From contig NZ_AODQ01000001.1 in the NCBI RefSeq assembly GCF_000348925.1, positions 13-64,012 of the forward strand: 64,000 nt of DNA, given 5' to 3'. Origin of the DNA: Cesiribacter andamanensis AMV16 (lineage in GTDB: Bacteria; Bacteroidota; Bacteroidia; Cytophagales; Cyclobacteriaceae). The translations under genes were made by a program, and so were the position numbers. Shown here piece by piece: positions 34,954-43,968 of this stretch. The notes beneath the pieces were generated by a model, which ran no database searches, was not told the origin of the DNA, and saw nothing but the letters and a program-made list of their open reading frames with translations. The first letter of the stretch is position 1. The number at the start of each line of letters is the position of its first letter.

Positions 34954-35481
34954 CTACAGCTTCATGCGGTGCAGGCGTCCGGCCAGCAGGGGATGGGCGG
35001 CCAGCAGCGGCAGAGGGCTAAAGGACTTATTTTCAAGTTTTTCTACCGATTCCAGTATGCTTTGTACAGCCAGGTGTGTGAAATGGTGCTGGTAATAAGG
35101 CGTTTGGCGGGAAGGATTCATGCCGAATTTTTTGGAGGACCATATCCCACCAGCATCCGCCTCTGTGGGGGCCTGCAGTACGGTAATGCGCCAGTTTTGC
35201 CAGCGCTGGGCAGGGGTGCCATCCAGTCTGGCCGGGCCTCTGTCCGTACCGCTGCCGGGCCTTACTGCCAGAACGGTATATTTTTTTAAGAGACTATCGG
35301 GCAGGGGTGCATGCAAAAAAGAAGCTATGATCAGCTGAGGCTGGTAGTGAGCTGCGGCCAGTTCCATGGCGGTATTGGAGTCGGCTGTTTGGATGTGGAC
35401 CGTATGGCCCCGCTCTACAAGTTCGGAATAAGCTCGCTGGCTAAGTCCATTGAGCGCCTGGGTAAATAGTAAGATCCGCAT
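34954..35481 (-). CDS. orphan HypX/HoxX-like formyltransferase N-domain
   Basis: 175 residues. The pattern 'LLFTQALNGLSQRAYSELVERGHTV', 'PQLIIASFLHAPLPDSL', 'DRGPARLDG', 'WRITVLQAPTEADAGGIWSSKKFGM' and 'AVQSILESVEKLENKSFSPLPLLAAHPLLAGRL' follows the N-terminal formyltransferase domain of HypX/HoxX, a CO-forming hydrogenase-maturation protein normally about 550-700 aa. Here the protein stops where the second half should begin. The catalytic His of the 'VHPG' motif is Arg74 (VRPG), while the Asp of 'DAG' (Asp109) remains. It is thus probably inactive or repurposed. No hydrogenase gene is near. Confidence 0.68.
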   Translation of the reverse strand: MRILLFTQALNGLSQRAYSELVERGHTVHIQTADSNTAMELAAAHYQPQLIIASFLHAPLPDSLLKKYTVLAVRPGSGTDRGPARLDGTPAQRWQNWRITVLQAPTEADAGGIWSSKKFGMNPSRQTPYYQHHFTHLAVQSILESVEKLENKSFSPLPLLAAHPLLAGRLHRMKL

Positions 35482-36276
35482 AAAAAAAGCCGTTAACGTA
35501 CGAACACCTAACCGTAAGGATATAGCTCTAATACGTCAGCAGGCCTTATTAGATTTGTTATGTTCCATGAAATATGGACTAAGCAGGTTTGTAGCCGTGT
35601 AATGTTGACTCTTGTTTTTGTGGGGAAACTTTCAACAACATGGCTGTAAGTTTGAGCGCAAAATTTCAGCTACCCCCTCTGCACGGAATGTGATGATGTT
35701 TTTATGGCATGGCAGGCCAGTTGATTGGGAGTCCAGAAGAGGGATGGGGGGTTAACTCTCAGCTTGTGATGTAAGAAAATCTGATAATTTCAACAATGAT
35801 CTTCTCTAAGCTAGTCGGTCACAAAAGGATTCATGGCAATTTGCCCCAGCTTTTTAGCAGGTAGAAAGCATTTTCGGGCATCCGGGGCCTTGTATTCTCC
35901 CTAATAGCAGAAACCTTTTAGCATGTAGGCAACAGGCTTTTTTGGGGTATATTCTGGTATCGGTATTCAACACGGTGTAAACATCTGCAGAAAGCTTTGG
36001 CAAAAGCTGGCAGCTCGCCTTGTTAGGCTGTGCAGTCAGGTGATTCTTATCATATGACCTGGTCTAGTATACGACCTGGCCTAGTAAAATCTTCCACTGC
36101 TTTGGCATATTCTTTCTGATGCAGCAGGAGCATGCCCCCTTTACCGTCTACATCCGGATCAGGCATGTGCCGGAGCGATTTTCCAAAGCATCCATGGCCT
36201 GTGTGGTATCCTTGAGGGCAAGGTAAACATCCCCGTCAGGCTCCAGGCATCGCCCTCCTTTAGTGCGAAGCAAAAA
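35482..36276. other. 795-base region with a decayed TPR gene
   Basis: No intact gene. The minus strand carries fragments with TPR-like character (see pseudogene entry), plus two near-identical 13-base direct repeats around 36057-36086. Confidence 0.45.
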
Positions 36277-36288
36277 AAGAGGGCATTG
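35815..36288 (-). pseudogene. remnant of a TPR-protein gene
   Basis: Minus-strand pieces in different frames read 'LKEGDAWSLTG', 'GDVYLALKDTTQAMDALEN', 'HMPDPDVDGKGGMLLLHQKEYAKAVEDF' and, further down, 'GEYKAPDARKCFLPAKKLGQIAM'. The amphipathic Ala/Leu/Tyr spacing is that of tetratricopeptide repeats. At least two frameshifts and several stops separate them. No start is visible; the 5' end may be removed. Assignment rests on pattern only. Confidence 0.35.
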
Positions 36289-36309
36289 GCGAACGGCTAA
36301 TGCCCTCTT
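36277..36309 (-). terminator. terminator of the M3 peptidase gene
   Basis: AAGAGGGCATT / AATGCCCTCTT stem with about 11 loop bases; on the minus strand it runs into T7. Confidence 0.88.
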
Positions 36310-36332
36310 GTTAAAGGATTCTGCAGGTTAGA

Positions 36333-38530
36333 TCAGGGCTTTTTTGCCTGCTCCGGTACGGGAAAGCCACGGTCGCGCATCAGGGCATCGATGCTGGCAT
36401 CACGCCCCCGGAACTTGCGGTAAGCCTCGGCCGGATCCATGGAGTTGCGGGGCGCAAAGAGAAACTCTACCAGACGGGCGGCCATGGGTTTGTCATAGAA
36501 CCCTCCCGGGGCTTCCTCAAAGGCTTCGGCTGCATCAGCGGTGAGCACATCGGCCCACATATAGCCGTAATAGGCCGTGGCGTAGCCCTCACCGGAAAAT
36601 ACGTGCCCGAAATGGGGCGAACGGTGGCGCATTACCACTTCCCGGGGCATGTTTAATTTCGCCAGGGTTTCGCGCTCAAACTGGTCGGGGTCCAGGCCTT
36701 CGGGATCGGCCAGGTGAAAGTGCATGTCCATAAGGGCAGAGGCCAGGTATTCGGTAGTGGCAAAGCCCTGGTTAAAGGTAGCGGCCTTTTTGATCTTGGC
36801 CACCAGTTCTGCGGGGATCACCTCACCGGTCTTGTGGTGCTTCAGGTACTGCTGAATCACCTGGTCGGTGGAGAGCCAGCGCTCCAGCAGCTGCGACTGA
36901 AACTCGGTATAATCCCGTACACCCCCATTGAGGGTAGGGTATTTTACGTTCGAAGACAAAAAGTGCAGCGCATGGCCAAACTCGTGGAAGAAGGTGGTGG
37001 CATCATCCCAAGAGACCAACACCGGCTCACCGGGGGCTGGCTTTACAAAGTTGGAGTTGTTGGAGGCCAGTACGGTTTTTTTGCCCTTGAAGGTGGTATG
37101 GCTGCGGTAGGGCGAGGCCCAGGCGCCGGAGCGCTTGCCCTGGCGGGCAAAGGGGTCCAGGTACCAGAGGCCAATGTGCTCACCGCTGGTCTTATCGGTT
37201 ACCTCCCATACCTTTACATCTTCATGAAAGACCGGTACCGACCCATCGGTTATGGGGCTGAACTGGTAGTTGAAAAGTTCGCCGGCCACATAGAACATGG
37301 CCTGGGTAAGGTTGCCCAGCTCCAGGTACTGCTTTACCTCATCAGAGTCCAGATCATATTTTTGCTGGCGCACTTTTTCGGCATAGTAGCGGTAATCCCA
37401 GGGTTCTATGGTAATGGGGGTCTTGCCGCTGGCATTGGCCACCTGCTGCATGTCGGCCACTTCTTCCTTTACCCGGGCTATGGCAGCCGGCCATACGGCA
37501 TTCATGAGCGCTAGAGCCCGCTCGGGAGTTTTGGCCATGCGGTTCTGCAGGCGCCACTCGGCAAAATTGTCGTAGCCCATCAGTTGCACGCGTTCCCGCC
37601 TCAGCTTCAGAATGCGGGCGATGTTGGCATTGTTGTCATTGGCATCGCCGTTGTCACCACGGGAGTAATAGTTTTTCCATACCTGCTCCCGCAGGGCGCG
37701 CTCGTTGGAGTAGGTCAGGAACTGGTCCATGGATGAGCGGGTGTTGGTAACGGCATAGCGCCCTTCCTGCCCCGGTCTGCCGCCGCTTTGGCCGCTGCTT
37801 TTACAAAGGAGTCGGGCAGGCCGCCCAGCTGCTCCTTGCTGAGGTAGACCACGTATTTTTCTTCATCGGCCAGGATGTTGTTTGAGAAGGCTGTGTAGAG
37901 CGACGACAGCTCTTTGTTAATGGCGGCATAGCGCTCTTTGGCGGCTGCATCCAGATCGGCGCCTTCCATGGCAAAGTTTTCGTATACCAGCTGCGCCACC
38001 CGTTGCTGATCATCGGACAGAGGGTTTTGCTGCGCCTGCTCCCAGACCGCTTTTACCCGCTGAAAGAGGCGTTCATTCTGGATAATGCGGGAGTTATGCT
38101 CTGAGATCTTGGGTGCCATTTCGGCTTGTATGGCCCGAAACTCGGGGGTGGAGCGGTTGCTGCTCCAGATGCCATAGTACACAAAGGCACGGTTAAGGGG
38201 TTCGCCGGCCGCCTCCATGGCCTCAATGGTATTGGCAAAGGTGGGCGGAGCAGGGTTATTGGCAATGGCCTCTATCTCGGCCAGGTGCAGGGCCATTCCC
38301 CGTTCCAGGGCGGGTTTTATGTGGGCCAGCTCCATTTTATCGAAGGCTGGTACGCCGCCATAAGGGCCGGTCCATTCGGCCAGCAGGGGGTTCGTTTGCG
38401 TTTCCATTTGTTCGGTGGGGGCTTTTGCCTGTGGGTTTGTTTGCTGGGGAGCGGTGGTGGAGCAGCCTGCCAGCAGCAGGGCCGCAACGGCTGCCTGCAG
38501 CGTGCCGCTTGGTAGTCGAGTTGGTAGCAT
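36333..38530 (-). pseudogene. M3-family (Dcp-type) oligopeptidase, one frameshift
   Basis: The upper frame from ATG 38530 has a lipobox (LLLAGCST) and the M3 N-terminal helical half, ending 'VYLSKEQLGGLPDSFVKAAAKAAADRG'. The lower frame begins '..SSMDQFLTYSNERALREQVWKNYYSRG' and holds the zinc site HEFGH in 'FFHEFGHALHFLSS' plus 'FGHVFSGEGYATAYYGYMW'. One base missing near 37769 (GGGGCAGG for GGGGCCAGG) rejoins them as 'DRGQEGRYAVTNTRSSM', giving about 732 residues, right for a Dcp-like dipeptidyl carboxypeptidase exported to the periplasm. Otherwise intact, so error or very recent mutation. Confidence 0.92.
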
Positions 38531-38785
38531 AGGGTAAAAAGTAGATAAATATCCTCTCAAAAGAATGTTTTGCTAATTATTCATACGCAAAGATACGAAA
38601 TAGCGCTGATAAGGGGGATGAGGAAGCGGCTTTGCGGTAGCCTGAGGGGGCTTGGCTGAAAAGTAGGCCATACCACACGTATGTACCATATACTTCTACA
38701 TCCGATATTTAAACTACCCCTATTTCTGGAGGTTTGTAGCGGCTGAGAGCTGGATTTTAGCCGGTAAAAACAACTAATCTGGATT

Positions 38786-39346
38786 ATGAAAGCAGGCTTT
38801 ATTCTTCTACTTCTGTTTTGTTTTTATGGTGCACAGGCCCAGCAGGCCAATAAGAACTGGCAGCAGGACCTCAACAAGCATCTGGAGCAGTTCATGGCCT
38901 GCGAGCAGGGCTCTGCCCCGGGCATCAATCCCTGCAATAGATTTATCGGGGGCGCTTTACCGGCTATCTACAACATCAATGATTTTTATTCTGCAGCGCT
39001 GGGGCGCCACATGCTGGTGAGCGAAATAGCGGCCTACCTCAACAGCACCAGCAGCTGGCGGATGTTGGGCAGGGGCTATGACCAGAAAGCCCTTAGCCAG
39101 GCGCAGGAGCTTGCCAATGCCGGCAAGGCGGTGATTGCCATCTACCTCAATGCCGAGGGTATCGGCCATGTCTCCTACATTGTGCCCGGCGAATTGAAGC
39201 TTTCCGGCACCTGGGGTTTTCGGGTACCCAACTCTGCATCTTTCTTTATTACCGATCCGCAGCGCTCCTATGTGGGCAAAAGCCTCTCATACGCCTATGA
39301 GCGCCCCCTGCTGAATGGGGTGCTGCTGTATACCAGAAATTATTAA
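38786..39346 (+). CDS. secreted putative Cys/His amidase (papain/NlpC-like)
   Basis: 186 residues, signal peptide to about residue 18 (MKAGFILLLLFCFYGAQAQ). Two motifs stand out: 'GINPCNRFIGGAL' with Cys50 at the start of a helix, and 'GIGHVSYIVPGELKLSGTWGFRVPNSASFF' with His128 on a strand. This Cys-helix / His-strand spacing is that of NlpC/P60 and papain-like amidases, including Tae-type effectors. A periplasmic or secreted cell-wall or peptide amidase is the best guess. No T6SS or immunity gene is adjacent. Confidence 0.62.
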   Translation: MKAGFILLLLFCFYGAQAQQANKNWQQDLNKHLEQFMACEQGSAPGINPCNRFIGGALPAIYNINDFYSAALGRHMLVSEIAAYLNSTSSWRMLGRGYDQKALSQAQELANAGKAVIAIYLNAEGIGHVSYIVPGELKLSGTWGFRVPNSASFFITDPQRSYVGKSLSYAYERPLLNGVLLYTRNY

Positions 39347-39477
39347 CAGCAGACAGGTACAGCTGCCAGCTAGGGAATGAAGGTCTGCTACAAACGGATG
39401 TTCAGGAAAGTATCATGTGCAGAGCTGGGGCTAGCGTTCTTTGCCAGGAGGGGGGGCGTTAAAAACGGTAAGAACCC

Positions 39478-40356
39478 TTAAGCCTCACACAGGCTTTTGA
39501 GCTTCTGCAGGGCCCTGGGCCAGATACCGGAGAACATCTCTTTGTACTCGGCATTGGTGTCGGTGTCGATCAGCAGCAGGGTGCTGCCTCCGGTTTGGCG
39601 AAAGGTGTAGTTTTCAAGGGCGCCTGCCCATTTCTCCACCTCCGGGCCGCTGGTGATTTCCTGGCCGTTCTGGTACAGGCCCAGGTGTTCGATGGAGACA
39701 AAACGGTTGGGGACCAATTCTTTGATGCGGCTTACCATACCGCCCAGGTTTCCTTCCTGATCGGGGCCAAGGAAGAGTAGTTTGGCGCCCTTCTCCCAAC
39801 GGCCTTTATAGTGCGAGCCTGCTGAAAAAGCCTCGGTCCATAGCCGGTAGGTTTCATCCTCCAGCATGCAGCGGTACACCCGTTCGGCCGGTGCCTGGAT
39901 CTCAATCTCAAAATGAAGTGAATCGAGCGTAGAGGGGTTCTCCACATGCTGTTTAAAATTATCCAGGATGGCCTGCCAGCCCTGTTGCTGCATCTCCACA
40001 GAATGGGTGCTCTCTGCCTCAAAACGTTCAACCACCCGGGTGTTTCCCGCTTCACCCTTAAAGGAAATGGATACCTGCCTGCCGTCATCCAGTACATAGG
40101 TGATCTGCTCATGGGGAATCACCTCCTGGTAGGTGCCTTCAAAATCAAAGCCGAAGCTGCCATCCCGGGCTTCCATGCGGGATAGAAATTTGCCGCCAGG
40201 CCGCAGGTCGTTCTCAGCCCGGGTGGTATGCCAGTCGGCCGAGGCCTGGTTCCAGCGCATGATGTGGGTGGGCGCAGTCCAGCAGGTCCATACATGTTCT
40301 ACAGGGGCATTGATGAGCGCTTCTACGGTAATGAGCTTTTTTTGAGTGGTTTCCAT
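39478..40356 (-). CDS. tandem SRPBCC (AHSA1-like) protein
   Basis: 292 residues from ATG 40356 with two START-like SRPBCC domains: residues 1-140 ('ITVEALINAPVEHVWTCWTAPTHIMRWNQASADWHTTRAENDLRPGGKFLSRME..GFDFEGTYQEVIPHEQITYVLDDGR') and 145-290 ('EIEIQAPAERVYRCMLEDETYRLWTEAFSAGS'). Single-domain AHSA1 proteins are ubiquitous in Bacteroidota and bind hydrophobic ligands or act as Hsp90 co-chaperone relatives. The tandem form is a fusion. Cytosolic, monocistronic. Confidence 0.9.
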   Translation of the reverse strand: METTQKKLITVEALINAPVEHVWTCWTAPTHIMRWNQASADWHTTRAENDLRPGGKFLSRMEARDGSFGFDFEGTYQEVIPHEQITYVLDDGRQVSISFKGEAGNTRVVERFEAESTHSVEMQQQGWQAILDNFKQHVENPSTLDSLHFEIEIQAPAERVYRCMLEDETYRLWTEAFSAGSHYKGRWEKGAKLLFLGPDQEGNLGGMVSRIKELVPNRFVSIEHLGLYQNGQEITSGPEVEKWAGALENYTFRQTGGSTLLLIDTDTNAEYKEMFSGIWPRALQKLKSLCEA

Positions 40357-40456
40357 GGTACTAGGGGTTGGTGAAGGTTCTGTACAAAAATAGGGGGTGT
40401 AGCCCTGAAAGAGCCGGTGTAAAAACGGCATTCAGGGGGGTAGATTGCGACAGCCT

Positions 40457-40600
40457 TTAGCGGCCGGGATGCTCCTGCTCAAACTTTTTCAGGGCTTCTT
40501 TTTTCTGCCGGTGCTCCCGGGCCTGCTGGCGCATCTCAAAGAGGGCCCGTACTACGCCGCCGGCAGCGGTGCCAGCCAGTATGAGCAAGATAATCGACAT
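40457..40600 (-). CDS. small single-TM protein, 47 aa
   Basis: Minus-strand ATG 40600 opens MSIILLILAGTAAGGVVRALFEMRQQAREHRQKKEALKKFEQEHPGR: a short N-terminal TM helix with Gly/Ala faces, then a basic coiled-coil-like tail. The composition is convincingly protein-like. It would be inner-membrane anchored with a cytosolic tail. No family recognised. Confidence 0.55.
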   Translation of the reverse strand: MSIILLILAGTAAGGVVRALFEMRQQAREHRQKKEALKKFEQEHPGR

Positions 40601-40756
40601 ACCATTGAAAGAGGTCTTGGGTTCTGATGAATGTACTGGCTAATAGTGATGCTGCCACGGAAAGGCTTACAGCAGCAGCAGGAGAGCCTTCATACAGGGA
40701 AGAAACAAAAGTTTTTCCAGAGATAAAAGAGCCCCGATGCCAATGCTGCTGTGCGC

Positions 40757-41329
40757 CTACTCTACCCGTATCTTGTGGCGGACCAGCAGGCCGGGCAGTC
40801 CCTGTGCTGAAAAGAGGGCTCCTTTGATAAAATTCTGCTCCGGATCGATGGCAAAGTGGTGGGCACTTACCAAGTTGGCTTCCTGCAGGTTGGTTTTGGA
40901 GAAGACGGCTCCAGATAGATCACACTCTTCAAACAGGGCTTTGATAAGGGTAGCATCTGAGAAATCGGTGCTTTTGAGCGAGCAGTGTTTGAAAGGGGTC
41001 CGGGGCATCTTTTTCCCTACAAATGAAGCATAGTCCAGCAGGCAGGTATCAAAGCTCAGGGAGAACAGCAGGTCGGTGCAGTGGCTGAAGTTGATGCCGA
41101 TGAGCTTGCATTCCTTAAAACTGCAGCCGTTCAGGGTGGTGCTGTTGAGCTTCATCAGCCCCAGATTGCAGCCGCTAAAGGTGCAGTCGGTAAAACGGTT
41201 GTAGGAAAAATCGCTGTTGGAAAAGTCACATCCCTTAAACTGACACTGTTCAAACTCCCGGTGCTGCACCTGCTTGCCGGCATAGCTCAGCCCTTCGAAC
41301 AGCTTTTTCTGATGACTCTTGATTTCCAT
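40757..41329 (-). CDS. Qnr-like pentapeptide repeat protein
   Basis: 190 residues from ATG 41329 (MEIKSHQKKLFEGLSYAG). From residue about 20 the protein is a right-handed quadrilateral beta-helix of five-residue units with Phe/Leu at the centre: 'EFEQCQFKGCDFSNSDFSYNRFTDCTFSGCNLG..', a short break at 'FSHCTDLLFSLSFDTCLLDYASF' as in Qnr/MfpA, and the C-terminal 'FAIDPEQNFIKGALFSAQGLPGLLVRHKIRV' dimerisation-like tail. Qnr proteins mimic DNA and protect gyrase. Such a role here is possible but unproven. Confidence 0.8.
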   Translation of the reverse strand: MEIKSHQKKLFEGLSYAGKQVQHREFEQCQFKGCDFSNSDFSYNRFTDCTFSGCNLGLMKLNSTTLNGCSFKECKLIGINFSHCTDLLFSLSFDTCLLDYASFVGKKMPRTPFKHCSLKSTDFSDATLIKALFEECDLSGAVFSKTNLQEANLVSAHHFAIDPEQNFIKGALFSAQGLPGLLVRHKIRVE

Positions 41330-41476
41330 AGGGGTGGGGGTACGGCAGCCAAAGATACCGGATGGCCGGGCAAATGCCAACCCCCTGAGGTACCCCTCTG
41401 CCGGCAGCCTCCACCACCATGGGAGAGGGGTGCAGGCGGGATTCCCCATCCAGGCCGCCTTGACATAAAGCGCATA

Positions 41477-43111
41477 CTAGTTGCCAAGGCTAACGATATA
41501 ATCTATCAGGGCCTGTTTTTCGGCATCCGACAGGCCATTGAGCAGGCCTTCATACATCAGTGATTTTTGCACATCTTCGGTATGCAGGATCTCGGAGCGG
41601 GGCACGCTTACAATGGAATTGCCAATAAGCATTAGTGACAGGCTGTCTTCGCTGGCATTTACCAGGCGGCCCAGCAATACATCTCCCTCTTTTTTTGTGA
41701 TCCGCAGGCCCATCATGCTGGGTTTGATGCGCTCAGAGGGCTTCATGATCTCTTCCAGAATCTCTTCCCGGCTCAGCAGCCTGCCTACATCCTTTAGGTT
41801 AGGGCCCAGCAGCTCGGTGTTCTCATCCAGAGAGTGGCAGCCCAGGCAGGCCCGTTCGGCATAGAGCTGGCGGCCTGCTTCAATGGCATTGGAGGAGAGC
41901 GGTCGGCCCACATTCAGGCGGGCGGTAAGGGGTTTGGGTGTAATGCTGGGGTCAAAGACCAGTTTGTAAAAGGCACCTTCGTTTTCATAAATGGCATTGT
42001 ACCAGTAATCTGACTTGCCATGCTGGGCCAGGTAAAGGGCACCATCCTGCCCAAAAGCCAGGTCGGAAAGCTTGGGGATATCGGCCACCGCATGTTCGGT
42101 AAAGGAGTAGCTGCCATCGGCCAGCTGCTGTATGTGTACCCGGCCTACACCGCCGCGGGTCCAGCGCTCGCCCGGCCCATAAAAAGCCACAAAGAGCTGG
42201 CCCCCGGTGCCACCAAAGTCATTCTCCGGCCGGTTAAACTCAATGCCAGAGGGGGCCATTTCTGTTTCCAGCGCCAGTACCGGCTCTGTGGTGGTTTGGG
42301 GGCCGTACTTGGAAGGGTTATGGCCATAAAAGCTGTTGTGCACCAGCAGGTTTAACTCCTCCCGCGCATTGCCACCCCCTTCATTGTCGGCAAAAAACAG
42401 CCTGCCCTGTACATCAAAGCCCATGCCATAGACCGAGCGAATGCCGGTAGCCACCCGCTCGGCAGTGCGGCCATTCGGAGAAATACGCAAAATGGCCCCA
42501 CGGTACCCCTTTGGATCAGGCGATGGGGCTGCATTCCAGGAATCGGTTGTGAGGGCGGCATATAGCCAGCCATCCGGCCCAAACGCCAGGCCGCTGGTCC
42601 ACTCATAGGGGTGCTCGCTGTTGGGAATGTCCTGAAAAAATACCCAGCTGCTGTCGGCCTGCCCGTCGCGGTTAAGGTCTACAAAGGCGCGGATCTGCTG
42701 GGCCGTGCCAATGAAGATGGTATCGCCCCGGTGTGCAAAGCCGGCCGGTGAGCGCAGCCCCCAGTCGGCTACATTACAGTAGAGCTGGGCGGTATCTTCC
42801 AGACCGTCGCCATCGCTATCCTGCAGGCTGTAGACCTCACCGGTTCTGTTTGTGGCATAGAGTACCCCTTGCGGGCCAAGTGCCAGCTGAATGGGATTAG
42901 CAATCTTTACCCCCTTTTGAATGGGCAGGCGCACGGCCCGGTAGGGACCGTAGACAGTAACGGTAGAATCGGGTGCAGGCTGCTCGCCATGGGCATTTTC
43001 CTGGCGAGCGTCCCGGGTGTTGCAGCTACTGAGCACTACGCATGCGCTCAGCAGCAGCCCGGCAGTTATTAAGATATGATTAAAAAAGCTGAGGGCTCGG
43101 GAAGCATCCAT
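41477..43111 (-). CDS. beta-propeller dehydrogenase-like lipoprotein with C-terminal cytochrome c
   Basis: 544 residues. Lipobox 'VVLSSC' (Cys30). Residues about 50-400 form an NHL/PQQ-dehydrogenase-like propeller ('ALGPQGVLYATNRTGEVYSLQDSDGDGLEDTA', 'GLAFGPDGWLYAALTTDSW', 'SGIEFNRPENDFGGTGGQLFVAFYGPGERW'). The C-terminal domain has the haem c motif CLGCH (422-426) and Met-rich 'KPSMMGLRI'. It should pass electrons from a substrate oxidation to the respiratory chain at the periplasmic face. Substrate and presence of PQQ are unknown. Confidence 0.88.
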   Translation of the reverse strand: MDASRALSFFNHILITAGLLLSACVVLSSCNTRDARQENAHGEQPAPDSTVTVYGPYRAVRLPIQKGVKIANPIQLALGPQGVLYATNRTGEVYSLQDSDGDGLEDTAQLYCNVADWGLRSPAGFAHRGDTIFIGTAQQIRAFVDLNRDGQADSSWVFFQDIPNSEHPYEWTSGLAFGPDGWLYAALTTDSWNAAPSPDPKGYRGAILRISPNGRTAERVATGIRSVYGMGFDVQGRLFFADNEGGGNAREELNLLVHNSFYGHNPSKYGPQTTTEPVLALETEMAPSGIEFNRPENDFGGTGGQLFVAFYGPGERWTRGGVGRVHIQQLADGSYSFTEHAVADIPKLSDLAFGQDGALYLAQHGKSDYWYNAIYENEGAFYKLVFDPSITPKPLTARLNVGRPLSSNAIEAGRQLYAERACLGCHSLDENTELLGPNLKDVGRLLSREEILEEIMKPSERIKPSMMGLRITKKEGDVLLGRLVNASEDSLSLMLIGNSIVSVPRSEILHTEDVQKSLMYEGLLNGLSDAEKQALIDYIVSLGN

Positions 43112-43482
43112 GGCAGAAGGGGTGGAAGATTATATATAAATATATGAATAAAAAATATAAGTCTGCTAAAAATAGTTTAAAACTGCCCCTTGTATCTGTA
43201 GGGCGATGTTTGGTTTTATAGATCTGATATACAGCCTGTTACAAGTAGTGTAGTAAAAAGATAGAGCAACCTGCGTCAGGTAGGATATAAAGGGGATGCT
43301 TCTTCTCATCTCCTGTCTGCTAATAAGGGATGGCCGGGCCGGCAACAGGGGGGCTGCAGCAACAAAAACCATTACAGGCAGGTTACAGATTTGTTAGCCA
43401 AAGCAGGGTATAATGCTGGTCTATGTGCTGATAATGAGTCTGATAGGATTGTTTACTATTTTTCACCAAACGCTATAGTATC
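43112..43482. other. AT-rich divergent intergenic region
   Basis: 371 bases between divergent genes; the half nearest 43130-43260 is AT-rich. No gene, RNA or hairpin. Confidence 0.4.
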
Positions 43483-43833
43483 ATGAAGATCACATCACTT
43501 TTTCTGGCAGCCGTATTCACCTTTGTGTCTTTTGCCGTTCAGCCGGCTGCGGCTGCCACCAACGGCAATGGCGAAGAAAACAAGGTGCAGCAAATGAGCG
43601 AGCAGGAATATAACGAAGCGGTAGCGGTGCTGCAGGAGCGGGTAGAGCAACTGGTGGAGGCCAAAAAGAACGCCCAATCCCAGGAAGAAAAGAAACTGGT
43701 AAAAAAGGAGATCAGGGAAGTTAAAAAAGAAGCGAAAGAGCTGGAAGAGCAGCGCAATGGCCGTGGGGGTTTTGGTATCTATATCGGCGGTGGGGCCCTG
43801 ATTATAATTCTTCTACTGATCTTACTATTATAA
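43483..43833 (+). CDS. secreted coiled-coil protein with C-terminal TM, 116 aa
   Basis: Signal peptide (MKITSLFLAAVFTFVSFAVQPAAAA), then a charged coiled coil (about residues 33-95, 'QEYNEAVAVLQERVEQLVEAKKNAQSQEEKKLVKKEIREVKKEAKELEEQ'), then a C-terminal hydrophobic helix 'IYIGGGALIIILLLILLL'. The plan suggests a membrane-anchored periplasmic spacer. No family recognised. It closes with a strong bidirectional terminator. Confidence 0.75.
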   Translation: MKITSLFLAAVFTFVSFAVQPAAAATNGNGEENKVQQMSEQEYNEAVAVLQERVEQLVEAKKNAQSQEEKKLVKKEIREVKKEAKELEEQRNGRGGFGIYIGGGALIIILLLILLL

Positions 43834-43862
43834 CCCCTTTACACCAGAACAGAATTGAATCA

Positions 43863-43897
43863 AAAAGGCCCGGGATGATGATTCCCGGGCCTTTTTT
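43863..43897. terminator. bidirectional terminator
   Basis: AAAAGGCCCGGGA / TCCCGGGCCTTTT around 6-7 loop bases; between convergent genes. Confidence 0.9.
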
Positions 43898-43968
43898 GCT
43901 CGTTAAAGCTCTGCCTGGCAGCAAGAGGGTCGCAGCACACGCTGGTTGTCTGCTACCGCAAGCAGCTG

